Shown: in pieces, positions 34,778-44,381 of the stretch
Position numbering within the stretch: the first letter of the stretch is position 1
How the letters are laid out: each line of letters starts with the position of its first letter
Assembly (NCBI RefSeq): GCF_937873765.1
Contig: NZ_CALMZC010000062.1
Coordinates: forward strand, 1-62,997
DNA from: an uncultured Thiothrix sp.
GTDB taxonomy: Bacteria; Pseudomonadota; Gammaproteobacteria; Thiotrichales; Thiotrichaceae
Direction: 5' to 3'
Length of the DNA stretch: 62,997 nt
Made by a program: the position numbers and the translations under genes
Notes under the pieces: generated by a model
Database searches by the model: none
The model's input: only the letters and a program-made list of their open reading frames with translations
What the model was told of the DNA's origin: nothing

Positions 34778-35443
34778 TTACTCCCCTTCCCCAAAAAACA
34801 CAGATGCCGTATAGGCGTTTGCCTCCACGTCCATTGGTGATGGTGGTTCTTTATATTGCTGGATTGCCCTGTTCTGTCTGGATGGTTGTGAAACAGGCAC
34901 TGGTTCAGGCTGGTAGTACAGTGCCGCAGAGTACGGAGAGGCTGCTGGTTCACCTGTCATACCTGTGATCCCTGCCATACCGACATCCCCGGCTGTTCCT
35001 CCCAACCGGGCCATGATTTTACTGACGTAATCCTGCGTTTCCCGGTAAGGCGGTATTCCGGCATATTTGTCCACTGCCCCTTCCCCTGCATTGTAGCCTG
35101 CCAGCGCCAGAGGCCAGCTCTGGTAACGGTTGTACAGCCATGCCAGATATGTTGTCCCACCCCGGATGTTTTCTGCCGGGTCAAAAACATTGTATACCCC
35201 GAAACGGGCTGCCGTGCCGGGCATGAGCTGCATCAGCCCTTGCGCACCTTTGTGTGACACAGCGCCGGGGTTATGGGCAGATTCTTGCTGGATGACGGCA
35301 CGGATGACGGATACGGGTACACCCGTCTGTTGGGCTGCTGCCTGTACGATACCGTCCAGATGCTGTTCGGCCTGCACGGGCAGGCAGCAGACCAGTACCA
35401 GCCATAACAGGCCAATTTGCCGGATTAACAGATGCACCCTCAC
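34778..35443 (-). CDS. Lytic transglycosylase of the transfer locus
   Basis: 221 residues. An N-terminal signal peptide (IGLLWLVLVCCLPVQA) directs it to the periplasm. The SLT domain follows, with catalytic glutamate in IQQESAHNPGAVSHKGAQG, the GLMQLMPGTAARFG motif and LALAGYNAGEGAVDKY. It should open the peptidoglycan for the conjugation channel. It overlaps the preceding gene by four bases at the 3' end of the trb operon. Confidence 0.92.
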   Translation of the reverse strand: MRVHLLIRQIGLLWLVLVCCLPVQAEQHLDGIVQAAAQQTGVPVSVIRAVIQQESAHNPGAVSHKGAQGLMQLMPGTAARFGVYNVFDPAENIRGGTTYLAWLYNRYQSWPLALAGYNAGEGAVDKYAGIPPYRETQDYVSKIMARLGGTAGDVGMAGITGMTGEPAASPYSAALYYQPEPVPVSQPSRQNRAIQQYKEPPSPMDVEANAYTASVFFGEGE

Positions 35444-35814
35444 ACGCCGTGGTGTCCTGTTTGCCAGTGATGCCCTTCCTGACCATGTTCGTGCCTTGCT
35501 TCTGCCAGCATCACCGGCTGGTTTCCTGCCTCTGCGGGTGTTAGCTGGTTGCCATTGTCAGGTGTATCGGGGTGGCTATCGCCCTGCCCGTCCTGGGGCT
35601 GGTGTTTGCGGTGTTTCTTCAGCCAGCTACGGAAGTCCCGGTCTTTTTTCAGGGCATCATCCAGCAGTTGTTCCACCACCATGTCCAGTTGCAGCCAGGG
35701 ATAGGTTTCCTTGGCGCAGGTCAGGTAAAGCTCCAGCTCCTGAAAAACATTTTCGTTGATGTCCACCCGCAGCTTTTTCTTTTCCGGGGTTGGGGTGAAT
35801 TTCATGCTGACCAT
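35440..35814 (-). CDS. DUF2274-like small protein of the trb operon
   Basis: 124 residues. The first ~65 residues (KKLRVDINENVFQELELYL, VVEQLLDDALKKDRDF) look like a strand plus two helices, as in DUF2274/ribbon-helix-helix proteins usually encoded right after trbI. The rest is polar and H/Q/G-rich. AAGGAG precedes the start. Role unknown. Confidence 0.6.
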   Translation of the reverse strand: MVSMKFTPTPEKKKLRVDINENVFQELELYLTCAKETYPWLQLDMVVEQLLDDALKKDRDFRSWLKKHRKHQPQDGQGDSHPDTPDNGNQLTPAEAGNQPVMLAEARHEHGQEGHHWQTGHHGV

Positions 35815-35839
35815 GCGTGTCTCCTTGTCATTGGGTAAG

Positions 35840-37126
35840 TTAGTAAATGGTATCCAGTGCCGGATCTGCTGTCTGGGTGTAGGGCTTCAGCACCATGTCC
35901 TTATGCACCAGGATATTGACGGGGAAGCCTTGACGGATTTCAAGGGTTGGCTGGATGTCGAGGTTCTTGCGGGTGATGCGTTGCCCAGTGCGGTTGATTT
36001 CGGAACCCACGTTGCTATAGAAACGCCCCTCAAAATCGCCATCGTCATACTGGGACTGGGCAGTGCCTGCGAGCAGTGATGACAGCAGTACGCCACCTGC
36101 CAGCTTGCCCCAATGGTTATCAACCTGGTCAGTGAAGCCGGATTGCCCGCCAGTATCCACACCGGGCATCCCTTCCAGGGCGATGGAGGAGCCATCCGGG
36201 AGAATCATCCGGTTCCATACCACCCGTACCCGTTCCTGCCCGTAATTGACGCTGTTTTCGTATTGGCCGAGGATCCTTGTCCCCTGCGGGATCAGTAAGT
36301 AACGTCCGCTGACCGTATCAAACACCTGTTCACTGACCTGGGCGATGATCATCCCCGGCAATTGTGAGTTAATGCCGGTGATCAGGACTGCCGGGATCAG
36401 TGTCCCCGCCTTGACTTCATACGGGCTGCGCGGGGCTTGTAGCCTACCTTGCAGGTAGGCTTTGTCTTGCCCGAATGCAGTCTGCTGTAGGGGTGTACCA
36501 TCCCCTTGCATGGTGTAGGCTGTACCTGCTTGCCCATCCGCCACCCCAGCATCCGGTAAGCCATGATTGCCCGCAGCACCCCCGCTGGCGGGCAGTGCGG
36601 TACTTTGCCCGCCTGCTTGGCTGCCCTCAAAAAACAGGTTGGCCGTGAGTGCCTTGTTGTGTGCTTCCCTTGCCAGTTGTTCACGCCGTAGCCGTTCCAG
36701 TTCTTCCGGTGAAGGCTGTTTGGGTGCAGGTGCTGGGGTAAAAGCCGGTGTGACTGGCTTTTGCAGCATCAGCCCCCCAGCATCCCCCGGCAAAGGTTTT
36801 CCCAGCACGGGTATGTCGGGTTTGGGTGGTTCCGGGTAGTCCAGTTGCCCATAATCATTGGCAGCGCCGCGTAAGGCATCCGGCATGGAGCGTTTGACTG
36901 ACTCGGGGTCAATGCGGGCTTGTTGGGTGTCTGCTGCGGTCATCGCCCTAGGTTTCAGTGCCAGATAGATGGTGGCAACCAGCAGCAAGCCAACACCTGC
37001 CACTAACAGGATAATGGGACCTTTCTTCAACTGGCGTGCGCGTGACCGTTCCAGCGACAGACGTGGGTCATCCGGGTTGAGCTTGCTGTCAGAGGCTTGC
37101 CTGCCTTGGTATTGCGATTCTGTCAT
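35840..37126 (-). CDS. trbI: TrbI (VirB10-like) channel protein
   Basis: 428 residues. One N-terminal membrane helix (about 35-57, IILLVAGVGLLLVATIYLAL), a long proline-rich periplasmic linker and a C-terminal beta domain. Conserved parts include AGTLIPAVLITGINSQLPG, RYLLIPQGTRILGQY and PDGSSIALEGMPGVD. TrbI spans the envelope and links inner-membrane ATPases with the outer-membrane ring. It lies 9 bases after trbG. Confidence 0.95.
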   Translation of the reverse strand: MTESQYQGRQASDSKLNPDDPRLSLERSRARQLKKGPIILLVAGVGLLLVATIYLALKPRAMTAADTQQARIDPESVKRSMPDALRGAANDYGQLDYPEPPKPDIPVLGKPLPGDAGGLMLQKPVTPAFTPAPAPKQPSPEELERLRREQLAREAHNKALTANLFFEGSQAGGQSTALPASGGAAGNHGLPDAGVADGQAGTAYTMQGDGTPLQQTAFGQDKAYLQGRLQAPRSPYEVKAGTLIPAVLITGINSQLPGMIIAQVSEQVFDTVSGRYLLIPQGTRILGQYENSVNYGQERVRVVWNRMILPDGSSIALEGMPGVDTGGQSGFTDQVDNHWGKLAGGVLLSSLLAGTAQSQYDDGDFEGRFYSNVGSEINRTGQRITRKNLDIQPTLEIRQGFPVNILVHKDMVLKPYTQTADPALDTIY

Positions 37127-37135
37127 TATTTACCC

Positions 37136-38170
37136 CTACCCCACTCTTGCAATCCTGACCACATCGGCAGCATCACTGCCTACCCGCAATTCGGCGGTAG
37201 AGAACAGCCGGTCGACGATGTAATGCCCATTCCTGACCCGGTAATTGACCATCTGACTCTGCCCATTCTGTGCCGTCACAAACAGTGCCGGGGCTTCACC
37301 TTGCTGGAATCCAGACGGGAAGCGGATAAAGACCCGTCGCCCATCATCAAACACCCGTGTGGGTGTCCAGTGCGGGTTGCCTTGGCGTGCTTCCACCCGG
37401 TAGGCAAAGTTGAGGTTGTCGAGGTCAACACTGGGAGGGGCTGGCTGGCGCAAGGCTTGCGCCCTGAGCCTGTCCAGGGATGCCCGCTGAACCCGTTGCG
37501 GGTACTGCCAACTGACCGCCGCCATGTAGGTTTCCTTGTGGCTGGTCAGTTCCAGCAGGTAAGTGCGGCGGTTGGTGTTGATGACCAAGGTGGTGGCAAG
37601 GCCAGATGCTACCGGCTTGATCAGCACATGCTGTTGGGGCAGGCCATCCTGCACTGATTTGTTGACCCCCAATACCCAGCGCACGGTGTCACCTGCTGCG
37701 GGTTTGCCAATGATTTCTTCCCCCGGTTCAAGCTGGATGTCGGTCAGGCGCAAGGGGGCAGTATGGATCTGGTACAAAGCTCCGCTGGTGTAGCCATAGT
37801 TCATGATGGCATTGGTATAGCTGGCCTCATCCGGGGACTGACGCGCACTCTGGTTGGCATACTCAATGGCTTGCAGGGGGCTGCTGCCGTGTTTGGCTTT
37901 GCGCTTTGCCTTGGGTTTGGTGACGGGTTCCAGTGGTGGTTCTGGTGTCCAGCCGGTGGTGGCAGGCTCGTGGGTATACGTGGTTTGCTCCGGTTCGGCT
38001 GCTGCTGCCATTGCCGCCTGCACTTCCGGCAAAGGTAGGCCGTTGCCATAGCGGAAACTCCCCGAACGGGAAAACTCCCTGTTGCTGGATGACGGCTGGG
38101 TATCCAGCATGGCACATCCGTGCATCAGGGCGGAGGCGGTAACGATCAGGGTCAGCTTTGTTGTATCCAT
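37136..38170 (-). CDS. trbG: TrbG (VirB9-like) outer-membrane complex protein
   Basis: 344 residues from the ATG at 38170, which starts a lipoprotein-like signal ending LMHGC; an upstream start at 38200 would bury this signal. After a Q/P/K-rich linker, the VirB9 domain begins near YQIHTAPLRLTDIQLEPGE. The C-terminal LNFAYRVEARQGNPHWTPTR and VFDDGRRVFIRFP blocks are typical. The usual partner VirB7 is not seen as a separate gene, so the lipid anchor may be in TrbG itself. Confidence 0.92.
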   Translation of the reverse strand: MDTTKLTLIVTASALMHGCAMLDTQPSSSNREFSRSGSFRYGNGLPLPEVQAAMAAAAEPEQTTYTHEPATTGWTPEPPLEPVTKPKAKRKAKHGSSPLQAIEYANQSARQSPDEASYTNAIMNYGYTSGALYQIHTAPLRLTDIQLEPGEEIIGKPAAGDTVRWVLGVNKSVQDGLPQQHVLIKPVASGLATTLVINTNRRTYLLELTSHKETYMAAVSWQYPQRVQRASLDRLRAQALRQPAPPSVDLDNLNFAYRVEARQGNPHWTPTRVFDDGRRVFIRFPSGFQQGEAPALFVTAQNGQSQMVNYRVRNGHYIVDRLFSTAELRVGSDAADVVRIARVG

Positions 38171-38224
38171 AAAGTGTCTGCTTCCAAACCGGAAAATCAA
38201 AGGGGTAACTGGCGATGAGGCAAC

Positions 38225-38917
38225 CTACTCCGCCTGTGTCCAGCTAAACGAATCAATGTACATACCGATGGGGTTCACCTTGAGTTGTGCATCGGTGGTG
38301 GGTTCCTGGAAGGTCAGGTTGAAAATGCCCTTCCATTTGTGTGTGCCGTTATTGCCGCCACGGGTGTTCCAGTAAGTCTCTTCCCATTCCGCACTCCAGG
38401 AGTTCTCGGAAATCGGGATCAGGGTCAGGTTGTTGAGGGTAATGCGCTCTTCCTTCATGCGGTCGGTCGGCACGTACTTGCGGGCGTAATCACTCAGCAT
38501 ATTGGCGGCAGCCGGTGTCACCAGTGCATAGGCATCTTCCCACTGGCGCTTGACCACGATGGGGTCAGCCGGGAGGGAGCGCACATCTTCGATGAAGCGG
38601 GTCAGGTGGTATTTGCGCGAGGCTTCATTGACCTTGTATTGCACCCCGGAGGTTCCAGCCTCCCCCTGGTAGGCTGCGTGTCCCAGCTTGTCCACCTCAA
38701 TCACATGGATGGCCTTCTTGGGTAAGGTGCCCAGGTACACCATCCCCAGCATGGACAGCATCAGCAAACCCAGCAGGAAGAATGACAGGTAGCGCCAGTT
38801 CAGCGCCTGCATCCGCGCACTGCCATAGCGGTCATCCCATTCCATCCGGGCTTTCAGGTAACGGTCAAGCTCCTGCTGTTCCCGCCCAAGGTCGTGCTGT
38901 ACGTTGTGTGTGGTCAT
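38225..38917 (-). CDS. trbF: TrbF (VirB8-like) protein
   Basis: 230 residues from the ATG at 38917 (AAGGGA upstream). A single membrane helix (LSFFLLGLLMLSMLGMVYL, about 44-62) is followed by the periplasmic NTF2-like VirB8 domain (FIEDVRSLPADPIVVKRQW, WSAEWEETYWN). VirB8 proteins nucleate assembly of the channel. A half copy of the CATCATCCTGG repeat lies between its start and the trbL stop. Confidence 0.93.
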   Translation of the reverse strand: MTTHNVQHDLGREQQELDRYLKARMEWDDRYGSARMQALNWRYLSFFLLGLLMLSMLGMVYLGTLPKKAIHVIEVDKLGHAAYQGEAGTSGVQYKVNEASRKYHLTRFIEDVRSLPADPIVVKRQWEDAYALVTPAAANMLSDYARKYVPTDRMKEERITLNNLTLIPISENSWSAEWEETYWNTRGGNNGTHKWKGIFNLTFQEPTTDAQLKVNPIGMYIDSFSWTQAE

Positions 38918-38940
38918 GGTGTCCCTTGTCTGGTTATGTC

Positions 38941-38962
38941 CATCATCCTGGCTTAAATACCT
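38941..38962 (+). repeat. Half copy of the CATCATCCTGG repeat
   Basis: CATCATCCTGG followed by TTAAATACCTT, matching the left half of the repeat at 5961-6008, but without the GGGG stem. It fills the 61-base gap between trbL and trbF. Confidence 0.5.
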
Positions 38963-38978
38963 TCTTTTCCTGCCAGCC

Positions 38979-40199
38979 CTACAGGCTGGCCTGCATCCCG
39001 CCGCTGGGGTGTGCCTCATGCGGGACACGGTGTCCGGCTGTCAGCAATTTACCCGCCCAGCCCGGACGGGTTGCCGGGGCATTACCCGCTGTCAGTGGTG
39101 CGCCCGTCATGGCGCTATAACTTTCCGCCTTGCCCTGTTGCCAAGCACCCCGTGTCCCTTGAGTCATGCGCTGGGTACTGCTCCTGACCAAGCTCTCCCC
39201 CGCGCCAGCCACACCCCCCAGCACTTTTTGTCCGGCATTGCCGTGGGTAAAAGCACTGCCCCGCTGGTAGCCTGCGGTGGCATTTCCGGCAAGGCGTGCC
39301 GTTGCTCCGGCAGCCGCACGGGTAGCGCCCAAGGCTGTGCCGACGGCAGCACTCCCGGCAGCCATGCCGACCATGCTGTTCTGGGTGGCCGTGCCTGCGG
39401 ACAGTGACGGCGAGCCTGACACCAGCCCGGCAGCGACACCGGGGGCATTCCATGACAGCAGGGCGATTGCCCAGGCAATCACCATCACCGAGAAAATTTC
39501 ATTCCACTCAACATTCCCGTCCACCACCGTGAAGGTCAGTGAACCCGTCAGGGTCGGTTCCGTCACGGAGAGGATGAAGGCCAGCACCATCAGGCGCACC
39601 CCGTAGTTCACCACCCCGCCCAGGGTTTTCTCGGCGATGAACTTGGTGTGCTTGTTGATGCCAAACGGCAGCAGGATCGCGGACAGCCCCATGAACAGGT
39701 AGAACTCCAACACGGTCAGGAACACCTGGATGGCGACGATGGCAAAAGCAATCAGGATGATGAAAGCTGAAATCCACAGGATGATGACCTGCCCGACCTG
39801 ATCCCAGTCGTCCATGGTTTCAATCATGGTCATGATCGGGGTGATGGCATTGACACCGGCAGTGAATATCCGGCTGGGGTCAAGGATGATGGCATGGCCA
39901 CCCGCCGCACCCCCTGCCCCACTGATCCCTGCATCCACCATTGAGTAGACGAAGACCGGGGCGAGGGCTGCAAAGTTTGTCACCAGCCACAACCAGAACA
40001 TCATGAACAGCAGCTTCTTGATGACATCCATGGTTTGGGCATTGCCACCCAATGCCCACCACAAGGCCACCAGCACCAGTTCAATGCCTGCCAGCACCCA
40101 CAGCAAGGCTTGCCCGCCGTTTGCCCAAATCATTCCATAGGCCGCATTGAATACGGTCAGGAACTGGTTCAGCGAGTTGGTGAGGATGGCGGTGTCCAT
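38979..40199 (-). CDS. trbL: TrbL (VirB6-like) polytopic membrane protein
   Basis: 406 residues. At least five membrane helices lie between residues 30 and 265 (ALLWVLAGIELVLVALWWAL, LFMMFWLWLVTNF, VIILWISAFIILIAFAIVA, LEFYLFMGLSAILLPFG). The C-terminal ~130 residues are A/G/T-rich and low in complexity. The FLTVLEFYLFMGLSAILLPFG region is the TrbL hallmark. No trbK entry-exclusion gene sits between trbJ and trbL. Confidence 0.93.
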   Translation of the reverse strand: MDTAILTNSLNQFLTVFNAAYGMIWANGGQALLWVLAGIELVLVALWWALGGNAQTMDVIKKLLFMMFWLWLVTNFAALAPVFVYSMVDAGISGAGGAAGGHAIILDPSRIFTAGVNAITPIMTMIETMDDWDQVGQVIILWISAFIILIAFAIVAIQVFLTVLEFYLFMGLSAILLPFGINKHTKFIAEKTLGGVVNYGVRLMVLAFILSVTEPTLTGSLTFTVVDGNVEWNEIFSVMVIAWAIALLSWNAPGVAAGLVSGSPSLSAGTATQNSMVGMAAGSAAVGTALGATRAAAGATARLAGNATAGYQRGSAFTHGNAGQKVLGGVAGAGESLVRSSTQRMTQGTRGAWQQGKAESYSAMTGAPLTAGNAPATRPGWAGKLLTAGHRVPHEAHPSGGMQASL

Positions 40200-40211
40200 G
40201 CAGTACCCCAG

Positions 40212-40946
40212 TTATGGCAGGTGGGATAACGGGGCAGTGTCATACTCTGCCTTACCGAGGTTTTGCATCATTTTGGTCTTGCGTGCGCGGGCTGCTTCAC
40301 GGGATTTCTCCTGTTGTGCGGCTTGCGCAGCTTCCAGACGCCCATTGGCTGCCAGCAATTGCAGCGAGTCATTCATCTGTTGTGCCAGTATCCCCATGCT
40401 CTGGTTCAGGAGCTGGAGCTGGCGCACTTCCCCGTCAGCCGTCTGGCTTTGGGCTAACAAGGAATTGACGTTGGTGACATTGAGGGCAGCCCGTTGCACG
40501 ATGCTCTGGGCGGTCATGGCCTCAATCGTGGCATTGTCGATTTCGGTGCTCCACTCATCCAGCTTGCCGCCAAAGTTGCTGAAGTCGTAGTTATCCCAAC
40601 TGGCCTGATCTGGGAACAGGGTGTTGAATTCATTCTGGATATTGCCTACCGATTGGGAAACCTGTGTCAGTGTCCCTAGGGTATTTTGCATCTCCTGCAA
40701 TTGCCCGTTGAGGCCGCCTGCCACATTGGCGTACTGGCTGCCACCGAGGGTTTGCAGGGTCTGTGCCATCTGGTTGATCTGCTGGATCTGGTTCTGGATT
40801 TGGGTGACGGCATGGGTCACTTGCAACAGGCTTTGGGTCAGGTTGCCGTAATCAACCACGGGCAAGGCTGCCCGGCTCTGGGTACTGGTCAATACCAGCA
40901 GCACTAACGCCAGCGCCAGTGCCTTGAGGTTGAACGTCCTGTTCAT
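40212..40946 (-). CDS. trbJ: TrbJ (VirB5-like) protein
   Basis: 244 residues. Cleavable signal peptide (LKALALALVLLVLTSTQSRA), then a helical, Q- and N-rich periplasmic domain (HAVTQIQNQIQQINQMAQTL) as in P-type TrbJ. VirB5-type proteins sit at the pilus tip. It overlaps trbE by four bases. Confidence 0.92.
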   Translation of the reverse strand: MNRTFNLKALALALVLLVLTSTQSRAALPVVDYGNLTQSLLQVTHAVTQIQNQIQQINQMAQTLQTLGGSQYANVAGGLNGQLQEMQNTLGTLTQVSQSVGNIQNEFNTLFPDQASWDNYDFSNFGGKLDEWSTEIDNATIEAMTAQSIVQRAALNVTNVNSLLAQSQTADGEVRQLQLLNQSMGILAQQMNDSLQLLAANGRLEAAQAAQQEKSREAARARKTKMMQNLGKAEYDTAPLSHLP

Positions 40947-43477
40947 GCAGCTTTCCTCCGTGGTGGTTCGAGCAGTTCCACTGCCCAGTCCAGATGGTTG
41001 TATTTAAGGATGGCGGAAACCCAGCGGCTGGAGGGCAACTTCTTTTCGATGGTATCGAGGAATACTTGCTGTTTTGGGTTGGAGAATCCGGCAAATGCTA
41101 GGGCAACCGGCTCCATATCGAGGGTAAACAAGCGCCTGCCCTTGATGCTGCGGTAGTAGTAATCCCGTTTCTGTTGGGCGTTGGCAATAATGTGCAGTTC
41201 GGCATCTGTCAGGCCGAAGGTTTTGTAATACTTCGCCACCTCTGGCACAGTGGCTTCCGCGTCGGGGAGGAAAATCCGGGTCGGGCAGGCGCTGATAATG
41301 GTGGGGCTGATGCTGGATTCGGCTGCATCAGCCGGTTCCTGAGTGGCAAACACCACATACACATTGCGTTTGCGCAGGGTTTTCAACCAGCTTTGTAGGC
41401 GGCTGGCAAAAATGCCGTGGCGTAGGAACAGCCAGCACTCGTCCAGCACCAGCAGGGTTGGACGACCGTCAAAGCGTTTTTCGATACGGTGGAACAGGTA
41501 AGACAAGGTGGGGATGACGACCTGTTCTCCCATCTCCATCACATGGGTCATCTCAAACATCAGCCAGAAGCTACTTTTGAGTTCGTCCTGGTCAGCATCA
41601 AAGAGTTGCCCGTAAGCACCTGACAGCGTGTACAAGTGCAGGGCATCGCGGATGTCGGCATTCTGGCACAGTGCGTGCAAGCCGGTCAGGGTGCGCTGTT
41701 CGGGTGGTGCGTCTGCCAGTGAACGTAACGCGCCTTCCACTTCCTGGGTAATGGCAGGGGTCAGGGGCAGGTTCTGGAGTTCCAGCATGTCGCACACATA
41801 ACGCAATGCCCAGTTGCGTTCCCCTTCGCGGTCAATCTGTGCCAGCGGCTGGAAGGCCACGGCAGCGTCCTCATTGCCCGGTTCATAATACCGTCCACCG
41901 GCTGCCATCGTGGCGGCGCGTGCCGAACGGTCTTTGTCGAAAATGATCACTTGGGCATTCGGATACTTCAGCCATTGCAGTTCCAGCATCGCCAGCAAGG
42001 TGGACTTACCGGAGCCGGTCGGGCCGATAATGATGGTATGCCCCACATCGCCAACATTGAGGTTCAAGCGGAACGGAGTCGAGCCAGTGGTGCTGCACAC
42101 CATGTGCGGGTTGCCTTCACCGCAGGCGGCCAGCAGGTGTGGGTTGGACACATCCCCAGCCCAGATCGAGGACACCGGCATCATGTGGGCAAGGTTGATG
42201 GTATTGACCAGCGGGCGGCGCACATTGGCACGGATTTCACCCGGCAGGCTGCCTTTCCATGCCTCAAACGCATACATGCGTTCGTCCTTGACCACAAAGC
42301 CGCTGGCATTGAGGATTTTCTTGATCTCGTGCAGCTTGTTCATGGCCTGTTGCAGGTTCTTGTCCCACACCGTCACGGTGGTGGTGTACTGCCCGTAAGC
42401 CACCAGATCCATGCCCAGTTCCTGGGATGCGGCATCGGCATCATCGGCCTTGTTCTGGGCATCGGTGTTCAACAAACGGCTGGGTTCACCCGCAGCGGTT
42501 TCCTTGAGCATGATCCAGATGTTCTTCACCTTGCCCGTCCAGTAGCGGCGCTGGCGCAGGATGGTGGACATCGCCTCACCCTTGTCGAGGCAGATGAAGC
42601 GGTTGACCCAGCGGTATTCGATGTTCAGGTAATTGAGCTTGTCGAGGACACCGGGGGTAGTGGTGTGCGGGAAACCTGTCACTGACAGGGTGGGCATGTA
42701 GTAATCGCCAACCATTGCCACTTCCCCGGTCATGAACGGCTGGTCAGGGATATAGGCATCCAAGTACATCGGCAGGTCAGGGGCTGCTACCGGATGGGCT
42801 TGGGCTGACAGGGTGGAATGCAGGTAAGACAGCAGTTGCCCGTCATCCAGCACGCCAACACTGGGGAACACCGTGTCGAGGATGGTGGTGATTTCGGTGG
42901 TGGCACGGATGAAATAGTCCAGATCCCGCGCAAACCCGTCTTCCAGTTTGGCGTTCTTGGGGTTTTCGTAGAACAGGTCTACCAGCTTCTTTTCCAGCGG
43001 TTGGGGACGTTCCCACACGAAACTCAGGTAGTAGGATGACTCGAAATGTTCTGCCCTTTCTTCAAAGTTGCCCTGACGTTCGCGGTCAACCAGCCAAGCG
43101 ACAGCCACCGGCCAGCGTGATTGTGGGTAAACGTCTTGCTGGAAACGTTGGGCTTCAATGAAGTATGTCCAACCCGTGCCGAGGCGCTTGAGGGCATTGT
43201 TGACCTTGGCTGTCACCACCATCATTTCCTCATCGGAGGAGGCTGCCAAATCCGGGCCACGGAAGGCGATTGTGCGCAACAGGGTGCGGTTTTTGTTGAG
43301 GATAATGCCGGGGGCTACCAGCGCACCCCATTGCAGGTGGTCGGCCAGTGCCTCACGCCGCCCCGGCTTGCTTTCACTCATGCCTTGGCGGGCGACAATG
43401 AAAAAGCCAAACCCCAACAGCAGGAAAAAGGTCAGCAGGATGGCAACCAGCAGGTAATCACTGTGCATAAAGGTCAC
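40943..43477 (-). CDS. trbE: TrbE (VirB4-like) ATPase
   Basis: 844 residues, the largest ATPase of the apparatus. An N-terminal membrane segment (LLVAILLTFFLLLGFGFFIV) is present, then the VirB4 N-domain. Walker A IIIGPTGSGKSTLLAML is near residue 483 and Walker B TLLVLDECWLFLRHG near 672, followed by VVFATQEPADAAESSI. Full length, with no sign of damage. It overlaps trbD by four bases. Confidence 0.96.
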   Translation of the reverse strand: MTFMHSDYLLVAILLTFFLLLGFGFFIVARQGMSESKPGRREALADHLQWGALVAPGIILNKNRTLLRTIAFRGPDLAASSDEEMMVVTAKVNNALKRLGTGWTYFIEAQRFQQDVYPQSRWPVAVAWLVDRERQGNFEERAEHFESSYYLSFVWERPQPLEKKLVDLFYENPKNAKLEDGFARDLDYFIRATTEITTILDTVFPSVGVLDDGQLLSYLHSTLSAQAHPVAAPDLPMYLDAYIPDQPFMTGEVAMVGDYYMPTLSVTGFPHTTTPGVLDKLNYLNIEYRWVNRFICLDKGEAMSTILRQRRYWTGKVKNIWIMLKETAAGEPSRLLNTDAQNKADDADAASQELGMDLVAYGQYTTTVTVWDKNLQQAMNKLHEIKKILNASGFVVKDERMYAFEAWKGSLPGEIRANVRRPLVNTINLAHMMPVSSIWAGDVSNPHLLAACGEGNPHMVCSTTGSTPFRLNLNVGDVGHTIIIGPTGSGKSTLLAMLELQWLKYPNAQVIIFDKDRSARAATMAAGGRYYEPGNEDAAVAFQPLAQIDREGERNWALRYVCDMLELQNLPLTPAITQEVEGALRSLADAPPEQRTLTGLHALCQNADIRDALHLYTLSGAYGQLFDADQDELKSSFWLMFEMTHVMEMGEQVVIPTLSYLFHRIEKRFDGRPTLLVLDECWLFLRHGIFASRLQSWLKTLRKRNVYVVFATQEPADAAESSISPTIISACPTRIFLPDAEATVPEVAKYYKTFGLTDAELHIIANAQQKRDYYYRSIKGRRLFTLDMEPVALAFAGFSNPKQQVFLDTIEKKLPSSRWVSAILKYNHLDWAVELLEPPRRKAA

Positions 43478-43746
43478 GGCAACTTGTCCTTTGTGTGGCG
43501 TAGGCCAGCACGGACAACTGCCATGAAATGCGGGTCAAACCGGGTCAGGCGGGCAAGCCCCCAATGCCCCAGCATGGCTACTGGAAGGATCCATAACTGG
43601 TGCATCCCAATGGTCAGGGCGGCCACAATTGTCCAGTAAATGAACCCCACCGTGCGTGGCAGGCCAGCCACCAGCACCGGCTCCACCAGTGACAGGTGGA
43701 CAGGTGCTTCATAGCCTTCGGGGTGGTTGGCCTGCCGTTGGCTCAT
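43474..43746 (-). CDS. trbD: TrbD (VirB3-like) protein
   Basis: 90 residues with the VirB3 pattern: HLSLVEPVLVAGLPRTVGF then two hydrophobic segments (IYWTIVAALTIGMHQL, LPVAMLGHWGLARL). The LTRFDPHFMAVVRAGLRH end is typical. Overlaps both neighbours by four bases. Confidence 0.92.
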   Translation of the reverse strand: MSQRQANHPEGYEAPVHLSLVEPVLVAGLPRTVGFIYWTIVAALTIGMHQLWILPVAMLGHWGLARLTRFDPHFMAVVRAGLRHTKDKLP

Positions 43747-44078
43747 ACGCTTGCACCACCGCCAAAGCCGAGGAAGGTCAAGCCCCAGGTAGTTGCAGCA
43801 AAGGCAATGGACAGGCCGAATACGACCCAGAGGGCTTTACGCATGATGCCGCCACCTTCGGAGAAAGCCAGGCCAAGGCCAACGAACACGATGGCGATTG
43901 TGCCGAGTACCTGTGCTACAGGGCCGGTCAGGGAGGCCAGCAGGTTCTGGAGTGGGGTTTCCCACGGCAAACCGGCACCGCCGCCACCGGCTGCGGATGC
44001 ATCAGCACCCGCCAGCATCAGCAAGGCAAATAACAGGGGGGATTTCAGGCGGGATAAATGACGGGCATAGTGCAGCAC
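43743..44078 (-). CDS. trbC: TrbC (VirB2-like) pilin
   Basis: 111 residues with a GTG start supported by AAGGAG 8 bases upstream. A long signal peptide (LLFALLMLAGADASAAGG) is followed by two hydrophobic helices (VAQVLGTIAIVFVGLGLAF, ALWVVFGLSIAFAATTWGL). P-type TrbC is cyclised, probably by the TraF peptidase at 5214-5723. It is the first gene of the minus-strand transfer operon. Confidence 0.92.
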   Translation of the reverse strand: MLHYARHLSRLKSPLLFALLMLAGADASAAGGGGAGLPWETPLQNLLASLTGPVAQVLGTIAIVFVGLGLAFSEGGGIMRKALWVVFGLSIAFAATTWGLTFLGFGGGASV

Positions 44079-44381
44079 TGCTCAGGCTCCTTGTGCAGGT
44101 TAATCAGGGTTTGTGTGGTGTGGGCGATTCCTGTGTGGGATGGATGCCCTATGCCCGTCCGCCCCTTATCCGGGAAAACAGATGGACGGCAGGAGATTAA
44201 CCTTATTTTTTGAATGGTGTGAGTGTAAACCCGATGAACTGATAACAGTTGTTTATGAACGGAATGTTACAGAAATTATGTCGTCACTGATGCGTTCAGG
44301 AAAGTATGGTTTTCAGGTTATTGCGTTGGGCTGTTTATAGGTTTTTGCGCTGCGTGGGTGGGTGTGCATCCCCTGATGGTC
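44079..44381. other. Leader and promoter region of the trb operon
   Basis: No convincing gene. It should hold the promoter for trbC on the minus strand. A small symmetric site AACTG-ATAA-CAGTT lies at about 44237-44250 and could be an operator. I found no near-consensus promoter that I could defend. Confidence 0.4.

Noticed and set aside
44113..44340. 75-codon plus-strand frame upstream of trbC
   Set aside because: No ribosome site, opposite to the trb promoter region, no recognisable features.
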